From NCBI GenBank assembly GCA_007131465.1, contig SLQN01000013.1, positions 1 through 5,134 on the forward strand: a DNA stretch of 5,134 bases, written 5' to 3'. Position numbers and translations under genes: made by a program. This document shows, piece after piece, positions 1 to 5,134 of the stretch. Each line of letters starts with the position of its first letter. The first letter of the stretch is position 1. The notes below the pieces were generated by a model, which made no database searches, had not been told where the DNA came from, and saw only the letters and a list, made by a program, of their open reading frames with translations. The stretch is from Paracoccaceae bacterium. GTDB taxonomy: Bacteria; Pseudomonadota; Alphaproteobacteria; Rhodobacterales; Rhodobacteraceae.

Positions 1-245
1 ACCGGCACGCGCAGGTCGCAGGCCAGCACGGCCATGTCGATGGACCCGGGCCACCGCGCGCGCGCCGCTTCGGCGGCCCGGATGCCGGGCAGCGCCATGC
101 GCCATATCGCGCGCAGGCCCGCAAGGACACGGTCGTATGTTGCGCCATCGGACATCGCCTGCAACAGGGTCCGTTCGGGCGCATCGCAATCGCTCAGGGG
201 CGCGGACCAGACCCGTTGTGCAAGATCCACTTCGCCCCCGTTCAT
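1..245 (-). CDS. Unidentified protein, N-terminal 81 residues (cut by the left edge)
   Basis: This is an open frame on the minus strand starting at ATG 245 and still open at the window edge. An in-frame GTG sits directly before it (248), and an in-frame stop lies at 258-260, so the start can only be one of these two codons. Upstream there is only a weak purine run (GGGCAGG). The visible 81 residues have no signal peptide or membrane segment. They contain several acidic residues near the start, a probably helical stretch around residues 22-65 rich in Ala, Arg and Leu, and a hydrophobic segment (MAVLACDLRV) near residue 71 that could be the first strand of an alpha/beta domain. I recognise no family. 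It lies 46 bp downstream of the sulfotransferase on the same strand, so it is probably the fourth gene of that operon. Codon use resembles its neighbours, which supports real coding. The function is unknown. Confidence 0.62.
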   Translation of the reverse strand, partial: MNGGEVDLAQRVWSAPLSDCDAPERTLLQAMSDGATYDRVLAGLRAIWRMALPGIRAAEAARARWPGSIDMAVLACDLRVP

Positions 246-291
246 CACCCTGCCCGTTCAAGCCGCTGCCTGTTCTAGACCTGCCGGAGCC

Positions 292-1089
292 TTACGCCAC
301 AGACTCGAGGAACGCCCGATATTCCGCGAACTGCATGTTGAAATACCGTTCCGCCGCCTGTCGCTTGGGCCAGAGCAGACCATGCAGGAAATACACCACA
401 TCCGGGCTGAGCGCATAGGGCACGCTTGCCCAGACCCGCTTTTGCATGCGCTTGTCGAATTCGGCCTTCGCGTCGGGCGGCATCGTCTCGATCGTCAGCC
501 CGCAATGCGCATAGACCCGCGCCATCACGTCATCAGGAGTGGCGAGAATATCTTCATAATTCAGGACGAGGATATCCTTGTAATGCTTCGCCCAGCGCTG
601 GTAATTCGCCATGTAGGAACTCATCTCGATGACCCGCGCATCGCGCACAAGCCGCAGCAGGTCATCGCCGAACTGTATTTTGACATCGTCCGCATCCGCA
701 CCGCCATTGCGCCACAACGTATGCATCCGCAGCGCCGAGATTGCCCGCGCCAGCGGGTCGCGCAGCACATAGATGACCCGCGCAGTGGGGTTGAGCGTCT
801 TGCATTCCTTGATCTGTGCCTCGGACATGATCGCATATTCAGGCGTGAAATCCATCGACAGGCGCTGTGGGTCCGGCGGCGTCAGCAGGTTGCGATACCA
901 CGCGACCCCGCGCGCATGGTTCCAGTCCCAGAAATGCGCTTCCTTGGTGGTCGAGGTGATCGGTTCGGAATTCGGGAAGGAATAGGTTTCGGGATGCGCG
1001 TTAAGCACATGATGCAGCCAGCTTGTCGAAGCCTTCTGCGCGCCGATACACAGGATATCGGCACAGTTCTCGCGCTTATTAGACGTCAA
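292..1089 (-). CDS. PAPS-dependent sulfotransferase, 265 aa, probable TTG start
   Basis: This probably transfers a sulfonyl group from PAPS to a hydroxyl or amine of a carbohydrate acceptor in the cytoplasm. From the TTG start, residues 14-25 (CIGAQKASTSWL) form the 5'-phosphosulfate loop of sulfotransferases. Residues 105-121 (VIYVLRDPLARAISALR) form the 3'-phosphate-binding motif, with Arg110 and Ser118 in the expected places. Residues 49-55 (KEAHFWD) and 79-85 (MDFTPEY) resemble the conserved stretches of heparan-sulfate-type sulfotransferases, where a KE pair lies at the active site. The length of 265 aa suits a single-domain enzyme. There is no signal peptide. The TTG at 1089 is chosen because it overlaps the upstream stop as TTGA and has GGAGAG five bases before it. 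An ATG at 1158 would extend the protein by 23 unconserved-looking residues and overlap the upstream gene by 73 bp. The family is secure; the acceptor is unknown. Confidence 0.9.
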   Translation of the reverse strand: MTSNKRENCADILCIGAQKASTSWLHHVLNAHPETYSFPNSEPITSTTKEAHFWDWNHARGVAWYRNLLTPPDPQRLSMDFTPEYAIMSEAQIKECKTLNPTARVIYVLRDPLARAISALRMHTLWRNGGADADDVKIQFGDDLLRLVRDARVIEMSSYMANYQRWAKHYKDILVLNYEDILATPDDVMARVYAHCGLTIETMPPDAKAEFDKRMQKRVWASVPYALSPDVVYFLHGLLWPKRQAAERYFNMQFAEYRAFLESVA

Positions 1090-1874
1090 GGATGCTCTCC
1101 AGTTTCCATGGGGCTGTGCGCACGCTTCAGCGCAACCAGCCTTTCGGGCAGGGCCCATTTCTGTTCGTAGCAGGCGAAATGCTTCACCAGCGCAGTCCGT
1201 TCTGCGGCGGCATCTGCTGCCCGGATCGCCAGTTCGCGTCGATGCGCATTGTCACCAAGCGCAAGAGCGGCCTCGTAGGCAGTCAACGCGGCCTGCGCGC
1301 GCCCGGCGCGCATATGCAGATCTCCCATCATGCGCAGGGAATACGCAGCGTTCTGCCAACGGTCATCGCGGCCTTCCGCCGACCGGCCAAGCAGGTAGGG
1401 CGCAAGCTTGCGCAGGCAATCCTCAGAGCGCTGCACCTGATTGTAGTCCAGCACCAGCCGCAGAAAGCGCGAAATCTCGGGCGGGCGGATCGTGGCCTTG
1501 CTCTGCAAGGCATCGGTCATGCGCGCAATTTCAAGGTCGGCGATCTGCCAGCAGCGCAGGAAATCGAGATACAGGAACACCTCTAACTGTGCGCGGCGGT
1601 CGGTTGCGCGCGGGAAGGCGGGGGCATCGGCCAGTGCGAACCCTATGTGCAGCGCCGGGTTCTCGGGCAGGCGCCGGGCGGCGGCCAGCATCCGGTCGGG
1701 GTGGTTGCGGGCATGGTCATGATGGCTGATCAGTTCCGCCGACACCCCATCCGAAAGAACTGTGGCCACACATTCATAGCGGTAACTGCGATCATTCGGC
1801 GCGTCCACGCGCCGGAAGATGTCAAGGCCCCGCTCGCCCCTCACTGCAAATTCGGATAGTTCGGCAGGACCCAT
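1086..1874 (-). CDS. Protein of unknown function with a TPR-like segment, 262 aa
   Basis: I do not recognise this protein. It is predicted to be cytoplasmic, with no signal peptide or membrane helix. Residues 1-85 look mixed alpha/beta and include a histidine-rich cluster (HHDHARNH, 51-58). From residue 95 onward it is mostly helical. Residues 172-208, with the core LRMMGDLHMRAGRAQAALTAYEAALAL, match the spacing of one tetratricopeptide repeat (Gly, Ala, Ala-Tyr-Ala pattern), and the helices before and after may be degenerate repeats. The ATG at 1874 is chosen because GGAG lies five bases upstream. The frame stays open further: a TTG at 1931 overlaps the glycosyltransferase stop as TTGA but lacks a usable ribosome site, and an ATG at 2039 would overlap that gene deeply. 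Placed between a glycosyltransferase and a sulfotransferase, it may be a scaffold or accessory factor for the same glycan. That role is inference. Confidence 0.78.
   Translation of the reverse strand: MGPAELSEFAVRGERGLDIFRRVDAPNDRSYRYECVATVLSDGVSAELISHHDHARNHPDRMLAAARRLPENPALHIGFALADAPAFPRATDRRAQLEVFLYLDFLRCWQIADLEIARMTDALQSKATIRPPEISRFLRLVLDYNQVQRSEDCLRKLAPYLLGRSAEGRDDRWQNAAYSLRMMGDLHMRAGRAQAALTAYEAALALGDNAHRRELAIRAADAAAERTALVKHFACYEQKWALPERLVALKRAHSPMETGEHP
1095..1100 (-). promoter_or_regulatory. Shine-Dalgarno site for the sulfotransferase
   Basis: GGAGAG on the minus strand is followed by five bases and then TTG at 1089. The site lies inside the end of the upstream gene. Together with the TTGA stop/start overlap, this decides the start of the sulfotransferase and suggests translational coupling of the two genes. 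Confidence 0.65.
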
Positions 1875-1879
1875 CACTA

Positions 1880-1883
1880 CTCC
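1880..1883 (-). promoter_or_regulatory. Shine-Dalgarno site for the TPR-like protein
   Basis: GGAG on the minus strand lies five bases before ATG 1874 (also two bases before GTG 1877, which is too close). It is the best ribosome site in the junction and favours the ATG over the overlapping TTG at 1931. Confidence 0.5.
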
Positions 1884-1927
1884 GGTGGCAAAATTCACGC
1901 TGACGGTATGTCCCGCGAGACGGGCTG

Positions 1928-3490
1928 TCAAACCTGTGAAAGCGGTTCGATGACAAGATTGCAACAAATGAAGCGGAAATTGCGGGCATTGCGGGGCAGA
2001 ATGATGACGAGCCTTGGCTGTTGGGCGTGATCGAGCCACGCGGCCTCGATCCGGCGCGTGACAATACAGCCGGTCAGGTTGTCGCAGCTATGGACCTCGT
2101 AACCCGACATCTGGTGGCGCGGTGTGCCGCCCTCGGCCAACTCCGTGGCCATCAGCCCTGTCTCGAACAGATACCCGACCGGGCTCTCTATCTGGAACCG
2201 GACCTGCACCCCGCCGCCGGTCGGAACCAGACCGGACAGGTTGATCTCGATGGCAGTCCAGTCCCGTGTTTCAGGCATTTGGCACACAAGCCTGCCCGCC
2301 TGGGGCGCGGCATGCAGCATAAGCCCGAATTGTGGCGCTGTGCAGGACAGTTGCAGCCGCTCGGCGAAGGGCTCTCCCGGTTGCATGTATTGCGCGTGAT
2401 CCTCGCGGTAGACTGACCAGATGTCAAACAGGGCCGCCCCCGACACAGGCGCCGAAAACAGGGCATGGCTGCCAAGCGGCGGCGCGACGACGGCATCTGA
2501 CGGCCCCACAGCCGCGGCCGCGGCGACCAGCGCGTGCAACTCGGCCTTGTCATCGGCAAGCTGCTTGTGCAGCGCCTTCATCTCGCCATCGACCTTCTGC
2601 CAGATCGCGCTTGTCTCGTAATTCAATTCTGCAAGCAGATCCGAGGCGATGCTGCGCACCACCGAGGCGCTTTCGGAATTCGCGCCGTAATCAAGCGTCG
2701 GGCGCGCCAGATCGGCAAAGAAGCGCCAGTCATAGGACGGATTGTCAAGCGTGTTGAGCAACACGTTGCGGGTCTTGTCGGTCCCGCGCTGCACGCGGCG
2801 ATGGTGATAGGCCAGTTTCCGGTCCAGCATCGCGACCCGCCAGCGCGCGAGAAACAGGTTCATGAAGGCGCGGTCTTCCATGACATCGAAATGGACCGGA
2901 AAGCCCCCGACATCGCGGACCGCCTGACGCCGCATCATCCATTGCACCGGGTAGATATCCTGCCGGTAGCAGGAATAGGCCAGCGGGTTGAGGAAGAATT
3001 CGCCCCGGTGAAAGGCAGGTGGCAGCGAATCCTCCCCGATGATCTGCAACCGGCTGTCCTTTCCCTCGCCGACGATTTCTTCCTTCAGCGCAGTGACCTT
3101 CGCGCCCACCCCGCCCAGATCAGGCACGCAGGCAGCGGTCTCGGCGTAGAACGCCAACAGTGCGGACATGAATTCCGGGTCCCAGGTATCGTCATCGTCA
3201 AGGCAGGTGACGAAATCGGTCTGCAAGGCCTCGACCCCACTGTTGAAGGCCTGCGACCGGCCCTGTCCGGGGATGACGTCCATCAGGGTAAACCGCTCGG
3301 GTGGGAGTGGCATCACACCGTCCGGGGCGATCCCTTCGCGCAGAAGCCCCGGGTCGCCGCCATCATTGACAAGCACAACATGCCAGTTTTCGTGAAGCTG
3401 CGACGTGACCGACGCGAGGGCGCGCGGCACGAAAAAGGGCCTGTCCTTGGTGCGGATCACGACACCGACAGAAAATTCCGATATGTCCAT
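1928..3490 (-). CDS. Family 2 glycosyltransferase with coiled coil and beta-rich C-terminal extension, 520 aa
   Basis: This is an inverting, GT-A-fold glycosyltransferase that moves a sugar from a nucleotide-sugar donor. Residues 7-47 contain the typical first strand and nucleotide site (SVGVVIRTKDRP, then VVLVNDGGD). Residues 76-87 (QGRSQAFNSGVE) match the GxxxARNxG-like region. Residues 97-103 (LDDDDTW) hold the metal-binding DxD motif, and Glu205-Asp206 (VMEDRAF) supply the probable catalytic-base region. The GT-A domain ends near residue 245. Residues 276-325 form a probable coiled coil, followed by an Ala/Pro linker. Residues 342-520 look beta-rich and resemble no catalytic domain I know; they could be a carbohydrate-binding or interaction module. 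No membrane segment is seen. ATG 3490 has AGGA nine bases upstream. It is the first gene of a probable operon with the TPR-like protein and the sulfotransferase. The family is clear; donor and acceptor are not. Confidence 0.92.
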   Translation of the reverse strand: MDISEFSVGVVIRTKDRPFFVPRALASVTSQLHENWHVVLVNDGGDPGLLREGIAPDGVMPLPPERFTLMDVIPGQGRSQAFNSGVEALQTDFVTCLDDDDTWDPEFMSALLAFYAETAACVPDLGGVGAKVTALKEEIVGEGKDSRLQIIGEDSLPPAFHRGEFFLNPLAYSCYRQDIYPVQWMMRRQAVRDVGGFPVHFDVMEDRAFMNLFLARWRVAMLDRKLAYHHRRVQRGTDKTRNVLLNTLDNPSYDWRFFADLARPTLDYGANSESASVVRSIASDLLAELNYETSAIWQKVDGEMKALHKQLADDKAELHALVAAAAAVGPSDAVVAPPLGSHALFSAPVSGAALFDIWSVYREDHAQYMQPGEPFAERLQLSCTAPQFGLMLHAAPQAGRLVCQMPETRDWTAIEINLSGLVPTGGGVQVRFQIESPVGYLFETGLMATELAEGGTPRHQMSGYEVHSCDNLTGCIVTRRIEAAWLDHAQQPRLVIILPRNARNFRFICCNLVIEPLSQV

Positions 3491-3493
3491 CCC

Positions 3494-3533
3494 GCGACGT
3501 CCTGCTGTGCCCCGTTACCGTGCAGGACATCGC
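3494..3533 (-). promoter_or_regulatory. Leader hairpin covering the glycosyltransferase ribosome site
   Basis: In the minus-strand transcript, GCGATGTCCTGC (3533-3522) pairs with GCAGGACGTCGC (3505-3494). The result is a 12-bp stem with eleven Watson-Crick pairs, one G-U pair (3498/3529) and a 16-base loop. The downstream arm contains AGGA, the likely Shine-Dalgarno site, and ends three bases before ATG 3490. Formation of this stem would hide the ribosome site. It has no U-tract and is therefore not a simple terminator. The pairing is read directly; its regulatory role is inference. Confidence 0.45.
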
Positions 3534-3566
3534 GCGCGAAAAATTGCAGCCTGTTGAAATGTCCTG
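3523..3566 (-). repeat. Inverted repeat competing with the ribosome-site hairpin
   Basis: CAGGACAT (3566-3559) and ATGTCCTG (3530-3523) are perfect 8-base inverted repeats separated by 28 bases on the minus strand. The ATGTCCTG arm is the same segment that pairs downstream with the ribosome site region, so the two pairings exclude each other. Alternatively, the repeats could be a DNA operator just downstream of the promoter. Confidence 0.4.
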
Positions 3567-3572
3567 ACTACC

Positions 3573-3600
3573 GCTAGACCGATCCCTGAAGCCGTGTCAA
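3573..3600 (-). promoter_or_regulatory. Candidate sigma-70 promoter of the glycosyltransferase operon
   Basis: A perfect -35 box TTGACA (3600-3595) is followed after 16 bases by TCTAGC (3578-3573), or after 18 bases by TAGCGG (3576-3571), as a weak -10. Transcription would start around 3564-3567, giving a leader of about 75 bases before ATG 3490. The -35 is convincing; the -10 is ambiguous, as is common in high-GC alphaproteobacteria. Confidence 0.45.
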
Positions 3601-3648
3601 GCAATGACGAAGTCGTGAGCCGCGCATGACCGGGTCCGTCGGGGCAGG

Positions 3649-4569
3649 TCAGGGGTCCGGGCTGTCCGACCCGCCAAGATGGCGTTCGCCGCGCGCGCGG
3701 GCCAGCCAGATCTGGCGCTGGCGTTCGCGGAACGCGTCGCGGCGCTCTGGCGTGTAGTCATCGACGCAGCGATGACATTGCACGCCTTCCTCGTATTCGG
3801 GGCGGTTGCGGTCTTCGGGCCAGATCGGGCGGCGGCAGGCATGGCACATCACATGCGGCCCCGGCGCCAAGCCGTGAACAACCGAGACCCGCTGGTCGAA
3901 GACGAAGCACGCGCCCTGCCACAGGCTTTCCTCGGGCGGGACCTCCTCGAGGTATTTCAGGATGCCGCCCTTCAGGTGATAGACATCCTCCACCCCCTGC
4001 GACAGCAGGTAATTGGTCGATTTTTCGCACCGGATGCCGCCGGTGCAGAACATGGCGATGCGCTTGTTGTGGAAGCGGTGGCGGTTTTCCTCCCACCATT
4101 GCGGAAACGCGCCGAAGGACTGCGTGCCCGGATCAATCGCGCCCTCGAACGTGCCAATGACCACTTCATAATCGTTGCGGGTGTCGATCACGGCCACATC
4201 CGGGGCGGAAATCAGTGCATTCCAATCCTGTGGCGTAACGTAATGGCCCACGCGGGCGCGCGGGTCCACATCCGGCTGGCCCATCGTCACGATCTCGCGC
4301 TTGAGACGCACCTTCATGCGCGCGAATGGTATCTCGCGCGCCGGGCTTTCCTTCCAGTCCAGCCCCGCGCAGCCCGGCAGGGCGCGAATATGGTCCAGCA
4401 TCGCGTCGATCCCGCTGCGGGTCCCGGCAATCGTGCCGTTGATCCCTTCGCGCGCCAGCAGGAGCGAGCCACGGACACCCTGCGCCTGCGCAAGCGCCAG
4501 CAGCGGCGCGCGCAGGGCCGCCGGGTCGTCAAAGCGTGTGAAATGATAAAGCGCGCAGACTGTGAACAT
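3649..4569 (-). CDS. trhO: tRNA uridine(34) hydroxylase TrhO (rhodanese domain), 306 aa
   Basis: TrhO (formerly YceA) carries out oxygen-dependent 5-hydroxylation of uridine 34 in the tRNA wobble position, the first step towards the cmo5U/mo5U modifications. The N-terminal ~95 residues match the family's opening domain ([12 protein letters not shown], then [15 protein letters not shown] at 37-50). Residues 105-215 are the rhodanese domain, with IDTRNDYE at 128-135 and the active-site loop [15 protein letters not shown] at 174-188, where Cys175 and Cys181 are both present. Residues 242-268 carry a CxxC...CxxC pair (Cys242, 245, 265, 268), as in the family's C-terminal cysteine-rich segment, probably metal-binding. 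A charged Arg-rich tail follows. The length is usual and nothing is missing. The gene is divergent from pncA. There is no clear Shine-Dalgarno site before ATG 4569, and a promoter candidate ends six bases upstream, so the transcript may be leaderless. The stop lies 158 bp before the glycosyltransferase start, with its own promoter candidate between them, so trhO is probably a separate unit. Confidence 0.96.
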   Translation of the reverse strand: MFTVCALYHFTRFDDPAALRAPLLALAQAQGVRGSLLLAREGINGTIAGTRSGIDAMLDHIRALPGCAGLDWKESPAREIPFARMKVRLKREIVTMGQPDVDPRARVGHYVTPQDWNALISAPDVAVIDTRNDYEVVIGTFEGAIDPGTQSFGAFPQWWEENRHRFHNKRIAMFCTGGIRCEKSTNYLLSQGVEDVYHLKGGILKYLEEVPPEESLWQGACFVFDQRVSVVHGLAPGPHVMCHACRRPIWPEDRNRPEYEEGVQCHRCVDDYTPERRDAFRERQRQIWLARARGERHLGGSDSPDP

Positions 4570-4575
4570 GGCGGC

Positions 4576-4604
4576 GGTTTACTGCGACCAAAGCCGGCAC
4601 GCAA
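4576..4604 (-). promoter_or_regulatory. Candidate trhO promoter, implying a leaderless mRNA
   Basis: TTGCGT (4604-4599), 17 bases, then TAAACC (4581-4576) on the minus strand. The -10 box ends six bases before ATG 4569, so transcription would begin at or next to the start codon. The absence of a Shine-Dalgarno site fits this. Both boxes are imperfect. Confidence 0.32.
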
Positions 4605-4612
4605 GAGAGTGG

Positions 4613-4626
4613 CCCGCGCGTGCGGG
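4613..4626. repeat. Small GC-rich palindrome in the divergent promoter region
   Basis: CCCGC (4613-4617) and GCGGG (4622-4626) form an inverted repeat around a 4-base centre, ending one base before the pncA -35 candidate. An overlapping pair GCACGC (4597-4602) / GCGTGC (4618-4623) also exists. It could be an operator, but short GC palindromes are frequent in such DNA. Confidence 0.22.
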
Positions 4627-4627
4627 A

Positions 4628-4656
4628 TTGACGCGCCCGCCCGCGCCCCTTAGCCC
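4628..4656 (+). promoter_or_regulatory. Candidate pncA promoter
   Basis: TTGACG (4628-4633), 17 bases, then TAGCCC (4651-4656). The -35 is good and the -10 shares only its first two bases with the consensus. It lies 32 bases before ATG 4689, leaving a short leader that contains the ribosome site AAGGGG (4675-4680). Confidence 0.38.
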
Positions 4657-4688
4657 TGTCACGGAACAAACCAGAAGGGGCGCGCATC

Positions 4689-5134
4689 ATGACACAGGCG
4701 CTGATCGTCATCGACATGCAGAACGACTTTTGCCCCGGTGGCGCGCTGGCCGTGACCGAAGGCGACCGGATCGTGGCGGGCATAAACGCGCAGATGGCCG
4801 AGGCCGGCGCCGTGATCCTGACGCAGGACTGGCATCCGGCGGGGCATTCGTCCTTTGCCAGCCAGCACCCGGGCCGCGCGCCCCTCGAAATGATCGATAT
4901 GCCCTATGGCCCGCAGGTCCTGTGGCCCGATCATTGCGTTCAGGGCACACCGGGCGCGGAGTTCCACCCCGCGCTGGCGGTGGCCCGCGCCGACATGATC
5001 CTGCGCAAGGGGTTCAACCGGGACATCGACAGCTATTCGGCGTTTTTCGAGAATGACCAGCGGACGCCCACTGGGCTTGAGGGCTATCTGCGCACGCGCG
5101 GCATCACCGAACTGGATTTCGCGGGGCTGGCCAC
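4689..5134 (+). CDS. pncA: Nicotinamidase, N-terminal 148 residues (cut by the right edge)
   Basis: This enzyme hydrolyses nicotinamide to nicotinate and ammonia in the NAD salvage pathway (isochorismatase-like fold, cytoplasmic). The start LIVIDMQNDFCPGGAL (5-20) is the family signature, with Asp9 as the catalytic aspartate. Residues 47-53 (DWHPAGH) hold the metal ligands Asp47 and His49, and His53 may contribute. WPDHCVQGTPGAEFH (79-93) is the next conserved stretch, with His82 as a further ligand. LRKGFNRDIDSYSAFF (105-120) supplies the catalytic lysine, Lys107. The catalytic cysteine of the GxxxxxCV motif should follow shortly after the last visible residues (LDFAGLA) but lies outside the window. 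AAGGGG eight bases upstream supports ATG 4689. The gene is divergent from trhO with 119 bp between the start codons. A related isochorismatase-like hydrolase is the only realistic alternative. Confidence 0.94.
   Translation, partial: MTQALIVIDMQNDFCPGGALAVTEGDRIVAGINAQMAEAGAVILTQDWHPAGHSSFASQHPGRAPLEMIDMPYGPQVLWPDHCVQGTPGAEFHPALAVARADMILRKGFNRDIDSYSAFFENDQRTPTGLEGYLRTRGITELDFAGLA

Noticed and set aside
246..291. Gap between sulfotransferase and the left-edge gene, checked for a promoter or terminator
   Set aside because: It is only 46 bp, without a -35/-10 pair or a stable hairpin. It is consistent with a plain intra-operon junction.
34..1170. Long plus-strand open frame (378 codons) opposite the sulfotransferase
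   Set aside because: It lies antisense to a gene with clear PAPS-binding motifs. Its translation is Arg/His/Pro-rich without recognisable motifs, and such mirror frames are common in high-GC DNA.
2511..2524. 14-base perfect GC palindrome
   Set aside because: It falls on the codons of a run of alanines (residues 323-327 of the glycosyltransferase). Codon use explains it.
2534..3577. Plus-strand open frame (347 codons) opposite the glycosyltransferase
   Set aside because: It is antisense to the GT2 catalytic domain with its DxD motif. There is no ribosome site or family resemblance, so it is a codon-bias shadow.
3627..3651. TGACC/GGTCA inverted repeat overlapping the trhO stop, as a possible terminator
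   Set aside because: The stem is only 5 bp with a 15-base loop and no following T-run on the minus strand. No convincing terminator was found between trhO and the glycosyltransferase operon.
3679..4653. Plus-strand open frame (324 codons) opposite trhO
   Set aside because: It mirrors a fully conserved TrhO gene almost end to end. Its translation shows no family signature.

Overview
This window reads as chromosomal DNA of a high-GC alphaproteobacterium, most likely of the Rhodobacteraceae/Rhodobacterales type. The basis is the strong G/C preference at third codon positions and the character of the TrhO and PncA proteins. The taxonomic call is inference; no marker gene is present.

Layout, right to left. 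(1) Positions 4689 to the right edge, plus strand: the start of a nicotinamidase gene (pncA), cut off just before its catalytic cysteine. (2) 4570-4688: a 119-bp divergent promoter region with a plausible promoter in each direction and a small palindrome. (3) 3649-4569, minus strand: a complete trhO (formerly yceA), a rhodanese-fold tRNA uridine-34 hydroxylase. (4) 3491-3648: a 158-bp intergenic region with a TTGACA promoter candidate and an unusual leader in which three short segments can form two mutually exclusive hairpins, one of which covers the ribosome binding site of the next gene. (5) 3490 down to the left edge, minus strand: a probable four-gene operon. It encodes a family 2 glycosyltransferase with a coiled coil and a beta-rich C-terminal extension, a protein of unknown function with a TPR-like segment, a PAPS-dependent sulfotransferase that probably starts at TTG inside a TTGA stop/start overlap, and an unidentified protein running off the left edge.

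How the genes may work together: a glycosyltransferase and a sulfotransferase in one transcription unit suggest assembly and sulfation of a surface or secreted glycan (polysaccharide, glycolipid or glycoprotein). The substrate cannot be read from the sequence. The two unknown proteins are candidate accessory factors. trhO and pncA are housekeeping genes (tRNA modification and NAD salvage) with no visible link to the glycan operon beyond adjacency. The least ordinary parts are the structured leader of the glycosyltransferase operon and the two unidentified proteins. No mobile element, CRISPR array, tRNA or rRNA was seen.
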